A stretch of 64,000 nucleotides of DNA from Cymbomonas tetramitiformis. Lineage: Eukaryota; Chlorophyta; Pyramimonadophyceae; Pyramimonadales; Pyramimonadaceae. Below are positions 39,901 through 48,879 of the stretch, piece by piece. The first letter of the stretch is position 1, and each line of letters opens with the position of its first letter. The stretch spans positions 1 through 64,000 of the forward strand of contig LGRX02027081.1 of NCBI GenBank assembly GCA_001247695.2, read 5' to 3'. The translations under genes were made by a program, and so were the position numbers. The notes under the pieces were generated by a model that saw only the letters and a list, made by a program, of their open reading frames with translations, searched no databases and was not told the DNA's origin.

Positions 39901-42900
39901 AGTTGTTGTCTACAGCGATAGGCTGTCCTGGGGAACTCTCCGCCTCTGGGGACTCCTCGCTGTGAGGAAGCCCCTTCCTGCTTGCTTCTGCGACTGCCAT
40001 CAGCAGTTCCATGGCCCTGCGATCCATGGCCAGGCCCAGAATGCTCGCCAATTCTACGTCGTTCAGGCCATCAGCCATGCGTAGCTCACTTGCGCTGTAG
40101 CCCATGGCTCGCGCCTTCTCGTCGAGGTTCACTTCTTGGGATTCTTCCGCGGTGTCCTCATCGTCATGGTTGCGCACCACGGTGCCCATTCTTGCTCTTC
40201 TAAATGCTCTCGACCCTTGCGTTGCCATGATGGTGGGAAGAGCCCTTAACGGTTCTCCCACCACGTTCACCACGTAGTGAGGCGCTCGGTCTGTTCTTAT
40301 CACTGGTCTGGGCTGCCAGCCCTTGCGTAGAATTGACGATACAACTCGTCCTTCTGGTCTCGCCACCTCGCTCATAACGGAGCGAAACTGGTGGATCTGG
40401 AACAGGTTGCTCCAATACGCTCGCAATCGATGTGCGTAAGCGCCTGCTTGTGCTGCGTCAAAGGACACTGGTCGACCAATGACGCTGGCAATGTACGGGA
40501 ACACCTCGTCCCTGATCTTGGTCCCTGGTCTGTGCGACAATGGGGACACGTTCTCCAGGATGTATCCTGGGGGCCTCTGCTGCTGTAGCTGCTGCAGCGT
40601 GGACAGAAGCCGAACCACTTCATAAAATAATTTGCTGTGCCTGCCATCCAGGCCTGTAAGCGTTCCAGCAGGGGAGAGATCCTGGCATGGAAACCCACAC
40701 ACCATGACCCACTGACGTCCTTGAAGAGCTCCTGCCCGTATGAAATCGGCGCTCGTCGTGTCGTGCAGATCTTGGGGTAAGGCCCCAAATTCTATTGCAC
40801 TGGGTGAGATAAGGTCAGGATATCGTCGCAGCAACGCCGTGCACCTGGCTCTGGCCACTGTCTGACTGCTCGGTGATATGTCCTGATACAGGTATCGATC
40901 CACCTTCATGCCATTGCGGAGCAACATCTCCAGACCAGCACAGAGGCCTCCACACGGCTCATAGCACACCACGCCTTCCTCTCGAGCTTGCGAGAAGAAC
41001 CGCCTGCTCAACACCCTGGTGTCCACCTTCTCAGGCTTCAAGATGCGCCCGCCTTCAAAGTACTCATTGCTGTATACAGCGGGGCTTCCTTCGCCATGCG
41101 TGCCTCGTGTAGGTCGCACCAGGCTCAGCGCTTTCCAAGCCGCCCTTGCTAGCCTTCCAGAGTCGGTCACCAACTCGGGTAGATCGGTGTCGAACATGTC
41201 CCCATGATTGCACTCCAATTCCTCCTGGTGGTGCAAATCGAATAAACGATGCACTGGTCCCGTGCCCAGCTGCTCCACGGCAGCCCTCTTGCAGTAGTTG
41301 GCAACCTGCACCTCTGGCGTGGCCTCTTCCCCTGGGGAAACATCCCCAGCCAGCATGAAGCACAGGTAGTCGCAGAAATCCTTCGTGCAAACTTCCCCCA
41401 CGCCTGCGTGAAGCGCAGTCACCTTTTCTCTCTCATGCCTTGCCCCAGTCTCGTCAGTCGTAGACGGTAACGGGTAGCGAGACGGCACGTCAGCGTTGCT
41501 GTTCTTAGCTCCTGGGCGATACTGCACCGTGAAGTCGAACTCCTGCAAGCTGATTGCCCAGCGCAGGTGCTGTCCCTGAAGATCAGCCTTCTCCATCAAG
41601 GTAGTGAGCGGTGAGTGGTCAGTCACCAGCGTGAAGTGAACGCCATGCAGGTACTGTCTCAGCGTGCGCACTGCCCACACCACTGCAAGCATCTCACCCT
41701 TGAAGCTGGCGTACTGCCTCTCTGTCTTGCTCAGGGATCGACTGATTGCCATGCAGATGTACTCCTTCCCATCGTCATCCTTCTGGCCCAGCACTGCGCC
41801 AATGCCATAGGTGCTCCAATCGGTGTACAATATGAGGGGTCTGTCGTAATCGATAGGCCTCAGACATCTCCCAGAGCAGAGCGCGTCCTTCAGCTCCTGG
41901 AGCGCTTGGTCTTGATCCTTCCCCCAAGCTCCCTTGATATCGGTAATCTCTTTCTTGAGCAGGTCGTTGAGAGGGCGAGCCATCTCAGAGTAGTTCGGCC
42001 CTCCTGGCTCACCCACTAAGCCCTTGTAGTAATTCATCATGCCCAAGATGGAACGAAGCCCAGTCTTGTCCTGCGGCCTCGGAAGCTCCTGGATGGCCTT
42101 GCACTTCGCTTCCTGCGCGCCAATGGAGTTATGCCCAATGCGGTAACCCAGAAAGTCCACCGTGGCTGCACCAAAGGTGCTCTTGCCTGCGTGCAGTCTT
42201 ATGCCAGCGTCCCCCAATGTGCGCAACACGTCCTCGACGTCCTTCAGATGTTGCTCAGGCGTGGAGTCAGTGTAGACCACTACGTCATCGACGTACGCCA
42301 CAGTGCAATGCTGCAGGTGACGTAACTCGTAGTCCATGATTCTCACAAACGCAGATGTTGCTCCAGCAGCCCCAAAGGGCATCGAAGTATACTGGTACAA
42401 CTGGTTCTTCCACCAGAATGCCGTCTTGCTCCTGTCCTCTTCCGTAGCCATGGGAATCTGATGGAAGGCTTTGGTGGCATCCAGCGTGGTCTTAAACTTG
42501 GCCTTCGCCACCTTCTGGTAGAGCTCCTCTGGTCGATGCGGCAGAGTGTTGTCCTTGAGGGAGTGTCGATTGACGCCCCTGAGGTCCACGCAGAAGCGCG
42601 TCTGGGTCCACAGGCCAGTCTCATGATCCTTCTTGCCAGCCACGACGACATTGCTCGCATGTCTACAATGCTTGGCTGCAGGCTCAATGAAGCCATACTC
42701 CAGCAGTTCCTTGCAGTGGATGTCAATGATCTCTTGTTCGCCCGGGCTGTACTTCCTGGGTCTCTGGTAGGCAGCCTTGGACTCGTCCACAAAAGGGATG
42801 GAGAACGTGTTGTGCTCCGCCTTGCCCTTGTAGCCTGTCAGGTCGTGAGGGCTGTTGGCGAAAGTGCCCTTACATCTGCGAAGAACAGCTCGCATTTCCT

Positions 42901-43210
42901 CCCAGTGCTCCTCCTTGAAGTCAGGATGCCCTCCAAACGTGGCATTGAGCTCAGTGTCGAGCCACGCTGCCTCGTCCTTGGTCACAGTCGTGTCACCCAG
43001 AGGTTGAAGCTCGTCCAGCACGGTATACGGCAAGACCTCATCCTGCTCCGCGACATTGGCCTGCCAACCCGGCTCCCATTGCCTCGACGATTGCTGAGCC
43101 TCCCAAGAAGTGCAGGGTGACGCACTCCAGGCACTCCGCGTGGGCGACATGACGCCATGCGCAGGCATGCTCTCCGTCAACTTGCCAGCAACCCACAGGA
43201 TTCCGCACAA
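36908..43210 (-). CDS. Gypsy pol: RT, RNase H, C5-MTase, integrase, PHD, second MTase-like domain
   Basis: 2,100 residues open, ending in TGA; the first codons are not ATG, so entry by frameshift from the overlapping upstream ORF or an internal ATG is likely. RT has AYVDDVVVY (residue about 305). RNase H shows YTDWS, GEMLAV, TDHS and ADVPSR (465-600). A complete DNMT3-like cytosine methyltransferase occupies about 735-1060: motif I EPCGGLCAGLE, IV GFPCQDLS (Cys about 842), VI ILENV, VIII AHRLRAYWSNL, X LGLAMDRRA. After a (Lys)10 run come an integrase with an HHCC finger (about 1320-1365) and D, D, E near 1386, 1448 and 1482 (GNRLTERVV). A C4HC3 PHD finger follows (about 1690-1735). The C-terminus has DPWAGTG (about 1925) and TSPWF (about 1985), the layout of motif I and motif IV in amino-methyltransferases. 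No stop or frameshift occurs. Confidence 0.9.
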   Translation of the reverse strand: MCGILWVAGKLTESMPAHGVMSPTRSAWSASPCTSWEAQQSSRQWEPGWQANVAEQDEVLPYTVLDELQPLGDTTVTKDEAAWLDTELNATFGGHPDFKEEHWEEMRAVLRRCKGTFANSPHDLTGYKGKAEHNTFSIPFVDESKAAYQRPRKYSPGEQEIIDIHCKELLEYGFIEPAAKHCRHASNVVVAGKKDHETGLWTQTRFCVDLRGVNRHSLKDNTLPHRPEELYQKVAKAKFKTTLDATKAFHQIPMATEEDRSKTAFWWKNQLYQYTSMPFGAAGATSAFVRIMDYELRHLQHCTVAYVDDVVVYTDSTPEQHLKDVEDVLRTLGDAGIRLHAGKSTFGAATVDFLGYRIGHNSIGAQEAKCKAIQELPRPQDKTGLRSILGMMNYYKGLVGEPGGPNYSEMARPLNDLLKKEITDIKGAWGKDQDQALQELKDALCSGRCLRPIDYDRPLILYTDWSTYGIGAVLGQKDDDGKEYICMAISRSLSKTERQYASFKGEMLAVVWAVRTLRQYLHGVHFTLVTDHSPLTTLMEKADLQGQHLRWAISLQEFDFTVQYRPGAKNSNADVPSRYPLPSTTDETGARHEREKVTALHAGVGEVCTKDFCDYLCFMLAGDVSPGEEATPEVQVANYCKRAAVEQLGTGPVHRLFDLHHQEELECNHGDMFDTDLPELVTDSGRLARAAWKALSLVRPTRGTHGEGSPAVYSNEYFEGGRILKPEKVDTRVLSRRFFSQAREEGVVCYEPCGGLCAGLEMLLRNGMKVDRYLYQDISPSSQTVARARCTALLRRYPDLISPSAIEFGALPQDLHDTTSADFIRAGALQGRQWVMVCGFPCQDLSPAGTLTGLDGRHSKLFYEVVRLLSTLQQLQQQRPPGYILENVSPLSHRPGTKIRDEVFPYIASVIGRPVSFDAAQAGAYAHRLRAYWSNLFQIHQFRSVMSEVARPEGRVVSSILRKGWQPRPVIRTDRAPHYVVNVVGEPLRALPTIMATQGSRAFRRARMGTVVRNHDDEDTAEESQEVNLDEKARAMGYSASELRMADGLNDVELASILGLAMDRRAMELLMAVAEASRKGLPHSEESPEAESSPGQPIAVDNNWADHARSDLQQRQALLAEWVENSNAYTQQVAKTMSHRDWEEKLQIMCSQGQKGAEGIGAQRQKAGTKKKKKKKKKKEWQLYAIEQYRQRHESHFVKEGATPAARVDVPAWSPPAKDAEMRLPRLACTTRFADLMASVAEQQVDRDKHRDVHDDAWCLRWLKSNGSVRLPEDEVRRVRRRAARHRWDEATDEIYMITLSGKEVRIPKPADRLALVKEYHSRTGHWGIRRTQHLLWQRHWWADLKKDVEAVVTQCETCQRVKTHYAREEACLSPLEIVSFMYRWSLDLAWPSRRQTKAGNNRVLIMTEHCTRFIVCVPIPNKEARTIAAAFRIHVLAVFGAPAECLLDGGKEFEGEFEQLCRDCLIDRRVTSPDSPEGNRLTERVVRTMKFCFKKIALEKGLDYEWDEQLWSLVLSYNAARQESTGVAPFTLLFAQEAVVPPDLKQAPSMDFSPEVKDDKDARVKDLLLRAEVVKRLMVHAGCSLEVAQHRDTLHYEGRRGGGIEPKPHQFKVGDFVYIRQKPRSGMEVATKSAILKLVKIQRDGVVVLEDATKLREKSTVQSIAPCPLQVKDQYDCSAAVPSRHLACEVCRKTDGEAEMLLCDACNRGYHLWCLTPALDEVPEGEWLCPRCSGTGMQAASAEIQTQEAESSCVLEDRLGMKEQQLNEKLSSDMRLLPADVGPRRVVKGDKFQPWHAISSREMLLEENDIFFYMPDQIDWGRQDKLSEAVQIFMPGHWDEGHRTVLSKKYREQKAMARQLRDAPRVPALAEEEVEKRGELRHMTKAQVREASALQWGLELVITVPSEVRRLATEVDWKSIDGVWDPWAGTGVISEVMVEQWPQLRFMNNDWNSQLGWSEAHDALQPGNYRIWKEKYGVCDAVVTSPWFAALDIAFPLAVMASRVVACVHVPSYYLTDMTESRAAYFRRLSQSGRLHVIGHLEHGPIGRRCMWVLVFKNPLVRARMLQGGEGEGIGMFTFSLGKFMADGDTTQYAEQAHI

Positions 43211-44054
43211 AAGCAGAAAAAAATCGCAAAATTCTATTGAACCGCACTGCGGCTACTGGCGAGTTCGAGGCGAAGAAGCACGCCACTAATCTCCACCCCC
43301 CGAGCGCCAAGCGAGAACTCCCACCAGCAGCAGTGGAGACCACCAGCGCAAGGACAATCACGAGGTAAGCGACCTGCGCGAAATGATGAAGTTGGAGATT
43401 ACGCCGAAGCTGTGCCCAGCGCGCCGCAAAGCGAGGCTTGTTTAACCTGGCCGGCAAAGCGGGCAGGCGCACGCGGCCCAGTAAGAAAACTTGGGACCAG
43501 CGCAAGGACGAAACAGTCCACCCCCGGCCACCTCGAACGTCACGTGCGTCCAGAGGGATGTCCATGACATAAGAAGCCTGGTGCGCCCTATCCTCAGTAT
43601 AAATACCGGCGCCGACCCAAAGCCAGGCGAGGACCACGAGGAGGAGGGCTGCGGCACACCGTAACCAGCATGCCAAGGAAATGACCACCCCCCGGAGGGG
43701 TACCACCACCCAACCTTCGGCACGAACACGGTGTACGCCAGCATAGATGCCCGTGGTGCGCACGATAAGGAGCCCAATGTACCAGACATACGCGAGGGCC
43801 CATAGGACCCAAATGTCATAACCTGCACGACGAGGGTAACGTCGAGCAATTGACCACCACACCGGCAGCCGGTGCGAAAGCGAGGCCACGCAGCGCCCCC
43901 ACCAGATCTGAAAAGGGCACCATGACAGGTACCACGCCATCGCCTCCCACATCGCCCAAACGGCGACCATGGGCACGGGACCTCGTCCCAGCCACCACCA
44001 AACCACTGCACTGCCTGCAAGCGAGATACACGCTCGCAGGACACCCGGCCTCAC
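43038..44054 (-). CDS. Trp-rich multi-pass membrane ORF between protease and pol
   Basis: 338 codons open, overlapping the first 170 bp of pol, which lies in the +1 frame. Hydrophobic spans that could cross a membrane lie at about residues 9-24, 27-52, 78-106, two within 113-151, and 222-245. They are separated by Arg-rich loops (HRLPVWWSIARRYPRR). Trp is very frequent. The nominal first codon is GTG; the first ATG is near residue 29. No family is recognised. Retrotransposon env-like proteins are usually single-pass, so a multi-pass protein would be unusual. The region is GC-rich and other frames are also partly open (43442-44044, 43816-44688), so translation is not assured. Confidence 0.45.
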   Translation of the reverse strand: MRPGVLRACISLAGSAVVWWWLGRGPVPMVAVWAMWEAMAWYLSWCPFQIWWGRCVASLSHRLPVWWSIARRYPRRAGYDIWVLWALAYVWYIGLLIVRTTGIYAGVHRVRAEGWVVVPLRGVVISLACWLRCAAALLLVVLAWLWVGAGIYTEDRAHQASYVMDIPLDARDVRGGRGWTVSSLRWSQVFLLGRVRLPALPARLNKPRFAARWAQLRRNLQLHHFAQVAYLVIVLALVVSTAAGGSSRLALGGWRLVACFFASNSPVAAVRFNRILRFFSAFVRNPVGCWQVDGEHACAWRHVAHAECLECVTLHFLGGSAIVEAMGAGLAGQCRGAG

Positions 44055-44101
44055 GCGGACTGCCTGTGCCGGCAGCCCACGGCCACAGCGTCGGTTGTGC
44101 G

Positions 44102-46210
44102 TCAGGGCTGCCCGCCCGCTGCGCCCGGGGAGCCCTGATGAAAATGCGGTCGCTGCCGCTGCGTCTCTCGTCGTTGTTGCGTGTGGTGCGCAAACGCCTG
44201 TGTCTCATCTGAGCACACTGAATGCGACGGAGAAGGCGGGCACTGCAAGGTGAGGCCGACCGGAATTCGGGACGCTCTCGACGCGGAAACGACATGGGAT
44301 GAAGCCCCGTGGCGCCCAGTGGAAGGAGCAGGCGCGCGTGCAGCGCGGTTCGCGCCCTGTTGACGTCCAGCCGCACTGCCAGAAGGCTGGCGTTGCTGAC
44401 GCGCAGGGGGGTCGCGGACCTCGTCCACATTCCTTGTCCACCTCTCGTCCACGTGCTCAGGCCTCTCGGCCACTCGAGCCTGGAGGGCGGGCGGCGCAGC
44501 TGTTGGGAGACGACGTGCCTCAAGGGATTCCAGCGCCGGCAGCACCCACGGCGCGGCCGCTTCCTTGGTCCCCCACTGCAACTGCGTGAACTTCCGGTCG
44601 TCTCGCATGAGGTAATCGTTCGTGAACTGAGCGCGCCAAAACAAACACCGCTCCTGCTCCATGAAGATGTAATGCACCGGCTTGGCATTCGGGTGCTCCA
44701 TGCAGCGCAGCACGTGTGCTGATTCTAGCCCCACGTAGGAGCATAGTGACCCCTTGATGTTTCTCGCGTGGCCTCCCTCGCGCCTCTGCCCCGAATCAAA
44801 GTTCGACAGACCGGCATAGGCTGACGTGATTGCCTCCAGCAGGTTGGAAGACGTCGTCTGTCCCCCAAGAGGGAGGCGCTAGCCCTGGTGTCCGCAATGG
44901 ATAGTCTTGTCGTGCTTCCTGGCGACCTTGCTGGAGATACCCGGATGCTTCCGAAGCCGGAGACCTCGCTCACTGTTGCACACGCCAAGCTCATACACGA
45001 CATGGCGGTCTCGACAGTGATCTGTGAACGTCACGCCAAACTTCACCATGAAGACGGTGAGGTTGCGGAGATTCCTCAAGGCCCTCACCTCCTCCACGGA
45101 CAGAAACTTGTGCACTGAGCTGTCGGATACGCGCGTGGCTCTCCGCACGGCATCCCAATCTGACCCCGATGGAGATGGAGGTGCCCTCGCGGGGGACGGA
45201 GACAGATGCTGCGCCCGTGGTGGACGCGGAGGTGTAGAAGACGCGCCTCGCGGGGAACGTGATCGGGCACCACGTGGGACATAGACTGAGTTCGCCCATG
45301 AGCCAACGTTGGTCAGAGTAGGCGATGCAGGCGGCGACCTTCCACGAGGAGAGCCAGCAGGACTCGAGGGTCCAGCTGCTGTGGCGCAAACAAGTGGAGG
45401 TGACAACGCACGAGAATTGCCCGCTGGCCCACTGTCGCGGGATGGTGGCGACGGCGTCGGTGAGTGGTATCTGCGCGGCGGCGACCTCGTTCGTGCCAGC
45501 ACGGACCTGCTGACGGACCTGGCACGAGATGGCCCAGCGGCGGCCTGAGACGGCCCAGCGGCGGCCTGAGACGGTCCTGCCCCTGCGGTAGGCGCAGGTG
45601 GCTGCGTCGGGGCTCGCTTTGTGAGCCTGGTGTTAACCATATTGTTGGGTGGCGGTGGCCTGCGTCCTGCATCCGCTTCAATCGCATCGTATCCCTGCTG
45701 CTCGGTGTTGACCGACTTGAGCATCCTTCTCATCTCCCCCAAGCGTATGTACTCCTGGGCGGCTGCGTTCTCGGAGAACACTCTGCCGGGCCCACCAAGA
45801 CCATCTTGCACTGGGTAGTACCTGGCGTTAGAATCCAGAGAGACGAGCTCCAGGGGTGGTCCATCTTGGCCGTGTCGAACATACTGCTGGAATATGCCAT
45901 TCGAGAGGGACTCCACGTCCACTGGGCAGAGATACCTGAGCAACTGGTATGCCCAGACACCAGCGCTTTCGTACCAGTGAGGGAGCTGGAGCTCTTGCAG
46001 CAACTCCTCGCCATTGCACACGAACGCGTGTTCCAACGTGCAGCCCATCAAGTCGAGGTACTGCGTGGCCGTGCTCGGTTGGACACAGAAGGCGTGCTCC
46101 TTCAGATCCCATATGAGGGTCCCAGTGACCTCACCACTGGGGTACTTGAGCAACGCCTGGACCTTATCCTGCAGTTTCTGGATCAGGGTGAAGTCGAGTC
46201 TCGAAATGCC
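44102..46210 (-). CDS. C-terminal extension of the protease ORF, interrupted by one TAG
   Basis: This frame follows directly on the protease ORF after a shift in a (GA)n run near 46208-46222. Open text begins SRLDFTLIQKLQDKVQALLKYPSGEV and includes WDLKEHAFCV and HWYESAGVWAYQLLRY. A Pro/Ser/Arg-rich linker carries repeats of GPSQAAA, followed by VHKFLSVEEVRALRNLRNLTVFMV. A single TAG (44879-44881) interrupts it. The same frame then continues with SNLLEAITSAYAGLSNFD, HVLRCMEHPNAKPVHYIF and DDRKFTQLQW to a TGA at 44102. The protein character on both sides of the TAG suggests readthrough or a recent nonsense mutation. Function unknown. Confidence 0.6.
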
Positions 46211-48234
46211 TCTCTCTCTCTAGGCATGACGACGTTGTGTTTGCTGGCAGAGGACGGTATGTACGTCATGTAGTTGCCGTCGAGTATCCAGCGGTCCTTC
46301 TCCTCGTCGTGCTGCAGCTTCTGATCCACGTACAGCCAGTTAGGGAACATCAGCTGGTCCATTGTCACCCACTGCTGCTCGCGACACCGGGTGAACTCCA
46401 CGCAGACATGATCGCGGGAAGGTTGAGTCGGCATGTCCCGGGCTGGGCGCTGGAGGATGCGGCAGAGACGCGCGATGTGGTTCCGGTCCCGATACAGTCT
46501 CTGATCCGCCCAGTTGTAGTCGAGAGGGGCGTCGAGAGACGGACGAATCTCGGTGACCTGGTCCTCAGCGAACCATCTTGCGCGTCCACCCTTCCAAGAA
46601 GGGCTCGGCTCACCATAAAACTGTGCGAGCACGCGCTCCGATGCTGCCTGCACGGCAGGCGCCAGTGGCGCCAGGGCACTCCTCCGGCGGTCGTCGAGGG
46701 GAACCGTCCAATGGCGATTCCGTGCCAGAATCTCCGCTTGCGTGCTGACTCGAGGTCGTGGGCGTTCAGCAAGATCTCTTGGCGAAGGCACCGGTGACGC
46801 CACTGGTGACACGTCCCCGTCGTCGATGTGCTCAGGGCGCTCACCAGAAGCAGCGAACCTCTCCCCCCTCACGCTCGGAGGTGGGTGCTTTAGCCATTCG
46901 CACTCCACTCCTTGTCCAAAGATCTCCGACGTCAAACACACCGTCGGGTCCACCCGCCTAGGCAGGTCGGGACGCCTGGGTGGTGTCATGTCTACCAACG
47001 GAAGCACCACCTGAGCATCCATGCCCAGAATCGTCGGCGCATGTGACACGGCCACGCCACTCCCAAGCTTGATGTCAATCATCAAGGAGTTCTTCAGCGG
47101 CCCAGTACCTATCAGCAGGTCCCAAGAGTTCTCGGGCTCGAAGGTCACGAAGGCGTACAGCCGGTGAAGCGTCATGTGCGGTGTGCCTGCAGCCAGTATG
47201 ACGTCCACGTGGCAGTAATGTGTGAACTTCGTGGGGCTGTTGTCACACCTGGTGACCTTGGCACCGGTGCTGGCCTCATACACCGTGAGGCCCAGTCGCC
47301 TTACAACCGCGATGGAAATGATGTTACAGTTGGCGCCGGTGTCCATGAGGATTGCCCGATAAAGCATGAGCTCGCCACCGGATGAAACCAGCGCCAGGCC
47401 CTCATACAGAGTGGCATTCTGCAATTTGCAGATGGGCTGAACCTGTGTCATCAGCAGCGCTTGCTCGTCGGTCAGGTGCTGCCTCATCTTTTCTCTCAAC
47501 GAGTCGTAGGCACGGGTCTTGATGGTGCCGGCCCGGACATGTCCATGGTCACTGAAGTCGACCACCCCCAGATCGCTTACACAAGCAGCGGCTGCACACC
47601 GGGCGGTGACACTGTCGACCACGCCGTCAGGCATCTCGTCCAGCGGCAACTCCTCGTCCCTCTGGCGTTCCGCGCTTTCTGCTTCCACTTCAACCCCTTG
47701 TGCCACCGTAGCGTGCATGTCCTCAAGCTCGTGTTCATTGACCTCGGTGGGCTGCTCGGCTGCGTTCTTCGGCTCATTGCCCATGAGCTCCTCCAGAGCC
47801 AGGAGGTTCTCGATGTCCTTCGGGAGGTCAATGGCGTGCTGGGATATCAAGATTGCTGCAATCTGTGAGCAAGTTCGCATGGAGCTGCGGAGGTTGGACG
47901 CCAACAGGTGGAATTTCCTGCTGAGGACGTTTGGTGGGATGGCCCTGGGCACCTGAGCAGCTTTGTCGAACTCTTCAGGCGTCTTGACCTTGAAGCCCTG
48001 CATCTTCTGAGTACTTCCCAGGGCAACTGCGGCCCTGGCCTGGAACTCTGGTGCATGGCTGACACCAGCACCGTCACTGTCCCCCAGTTCCTCCCCCATG
48101 AGGCAGTCATGATTGTCCTCCTCGTACTCCGCCTGCTGGTTGAAGTTGGAGTCGTACTCGGGCACGTCATCACCATCCTCTGACTGGGCCTGCGCCTCAA
48201 CGCCCTTGCCAAAGAAAAAGAAAAAATGTAACAT
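46183..48234 (-). CDS. Retropepsin-type aspartic protease ORF
   Basis: 683 codons from an ATG at 48234. The N-terminal 270 residues are acidic and without recognised domains. A retroviral-type aspartic protease core sits at about residues 290-400: ILMDTGANCNIIS supplies the catalytic DTGA (residue 298). SWDLLIGTGPL and a following I.LG.GV.VSHAPTILGMD segment fit the flap and psi-loop region. The C-terminal part is Pro/Arg-rich, then a compact segment with WADQRLYRDRNHIARL and LMFPNWLYVDQKL. The frame ends at TGA just after a GA-dinucleotide run, where it probably used to join the ORF downstream. The protease would process Gag and Pol in the particle (known of the family). Confidence 0.8.
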   Translation of the reverse strand: MLHFFFFFGKGVEAQAQSEDGDDVPEYDSNFNQQAEYEEDNHDCLMGEELGDSDGAGVSHAPEFQARAAVALGSTQKMQGFKVKTPEEFDKAAQVPRAIPPNVLSRKFHLLASNLRSSMRTCSQIAAILISQHAIDLPKDIENLLALEELMGNEPKNAAEQPTEVNEHELEDMHATVAQGVEVEAESAERQRDEELPLDEMPDGVVDSVTARCAAAACVSDLGVVDFSDHGHVRAGTIKTRAYDSLREKMRQHLTDEQALLMTQVQPICKLQNATLYEGLALVSSGGELMLYRAILMDTGANCNIISIAVVRRLGLTVYEASTGAKVTRCDNSPTKFTHYCHVDVILAAGTPHMTLHRLYAFVTFEPENSWDLLIGTGPLKNSLMIDIKLGSGVAVSHAPTILGMDAQVVLPLVDMTPPRRPDLPRRVDPTVCLTSEIFGQGVECEWLKHPPPSVRGERFAASGERPEHIDDGDVSPVASPVPSPRDLAERPRPRVSTQAEILARNRHWTVPLDDRRRSALAPLAPAVQAASERVLAQFYGEPSPSWKGGRARWFAEDQVTEIRPSLDAPLDYNWADQRLYRDRNHIARLCRILQRPARDMPTQPSRDHVCVEFTRCREQQWVTMDQLMFPNWLYVDQKLQHDEEKDRWILDGNYMTYIPSSASKHNVVMPREREAFRDSTSP

Positions 48235-48879
48235 ACTCCTACCGGAGACGTGATATTATTAGGTGCTCAGCGGTCAAGCCTGCCCCTCTGCCCTAACTGC
48301 TATTACCCAGTCCAGTGCACTAGAGAGTTTAGCCCTTGGGTTCTGCTAGGTGGTCAATGCCATGCTAACAGCATCTAGTCTGCAGCCATGCCTCATAACG
48401 GGAGGCTGCAGGATGAGGGCCTACGCCGGCAGGTCAAAGATGAAACCTAGCTTTGCACCCACCTAGCAGAAAAGGTGGATGCAAGAACCCCCGACTAGTG
48501 GAGCACGAACAGCAACGAACACGCTCCCAATCGGAGATTCAACTAGGGCGCCTATCCAAAGATACAGGCAGGTCAATGAGCTGACGTGTAATCACTGTCA
48601 GCCCCAGGGTTACCACTGTTTGTGAATGGGCAGTTTACAGTCAGGTTCTAGGATGTTCTGACAGAATATTGTGGTCTGTTGCTGCCACTTCCAGAATCCA
48701 CGCCGCTGTCGCCGCTGAAAACCCCCAGATGCGTCGTGGTGTGGGGGACTAAAAGCGGTGTCCGGCCGTTTGCTCAGCTCTCGCGAGTGGCCACCTGTGA
48801 TGGCGTTTGACTAACACAGGCAAGGCCAAGCAGTGCGTTCAGTGCAACACACTAAGGAAGTACGCATCGGCGTTGGATC
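48235..48879. other. 645-bp spacer without a gene
   Basis: Contains CACCCACCTAGCAGAAAAGG and its partial complement CTGCTAGGTGGTC, and CCAGTGCACTAG, reminiscent of the hairpin repeats upstream of gag. It may be a decayed LTR or spacer linked to the ORF at 48.9-49.7 kb. No coding signal. Confidence 0.4.

Noticed and set aside
43816..44688. 290-codon Arg/Ser-rich ORF on the minus strand.
   Set aside because: It overlaps the better-supported extension of the protease ORF in another frame; its composition is typical of an out-of-frame reading of GC-rich coding DNA.
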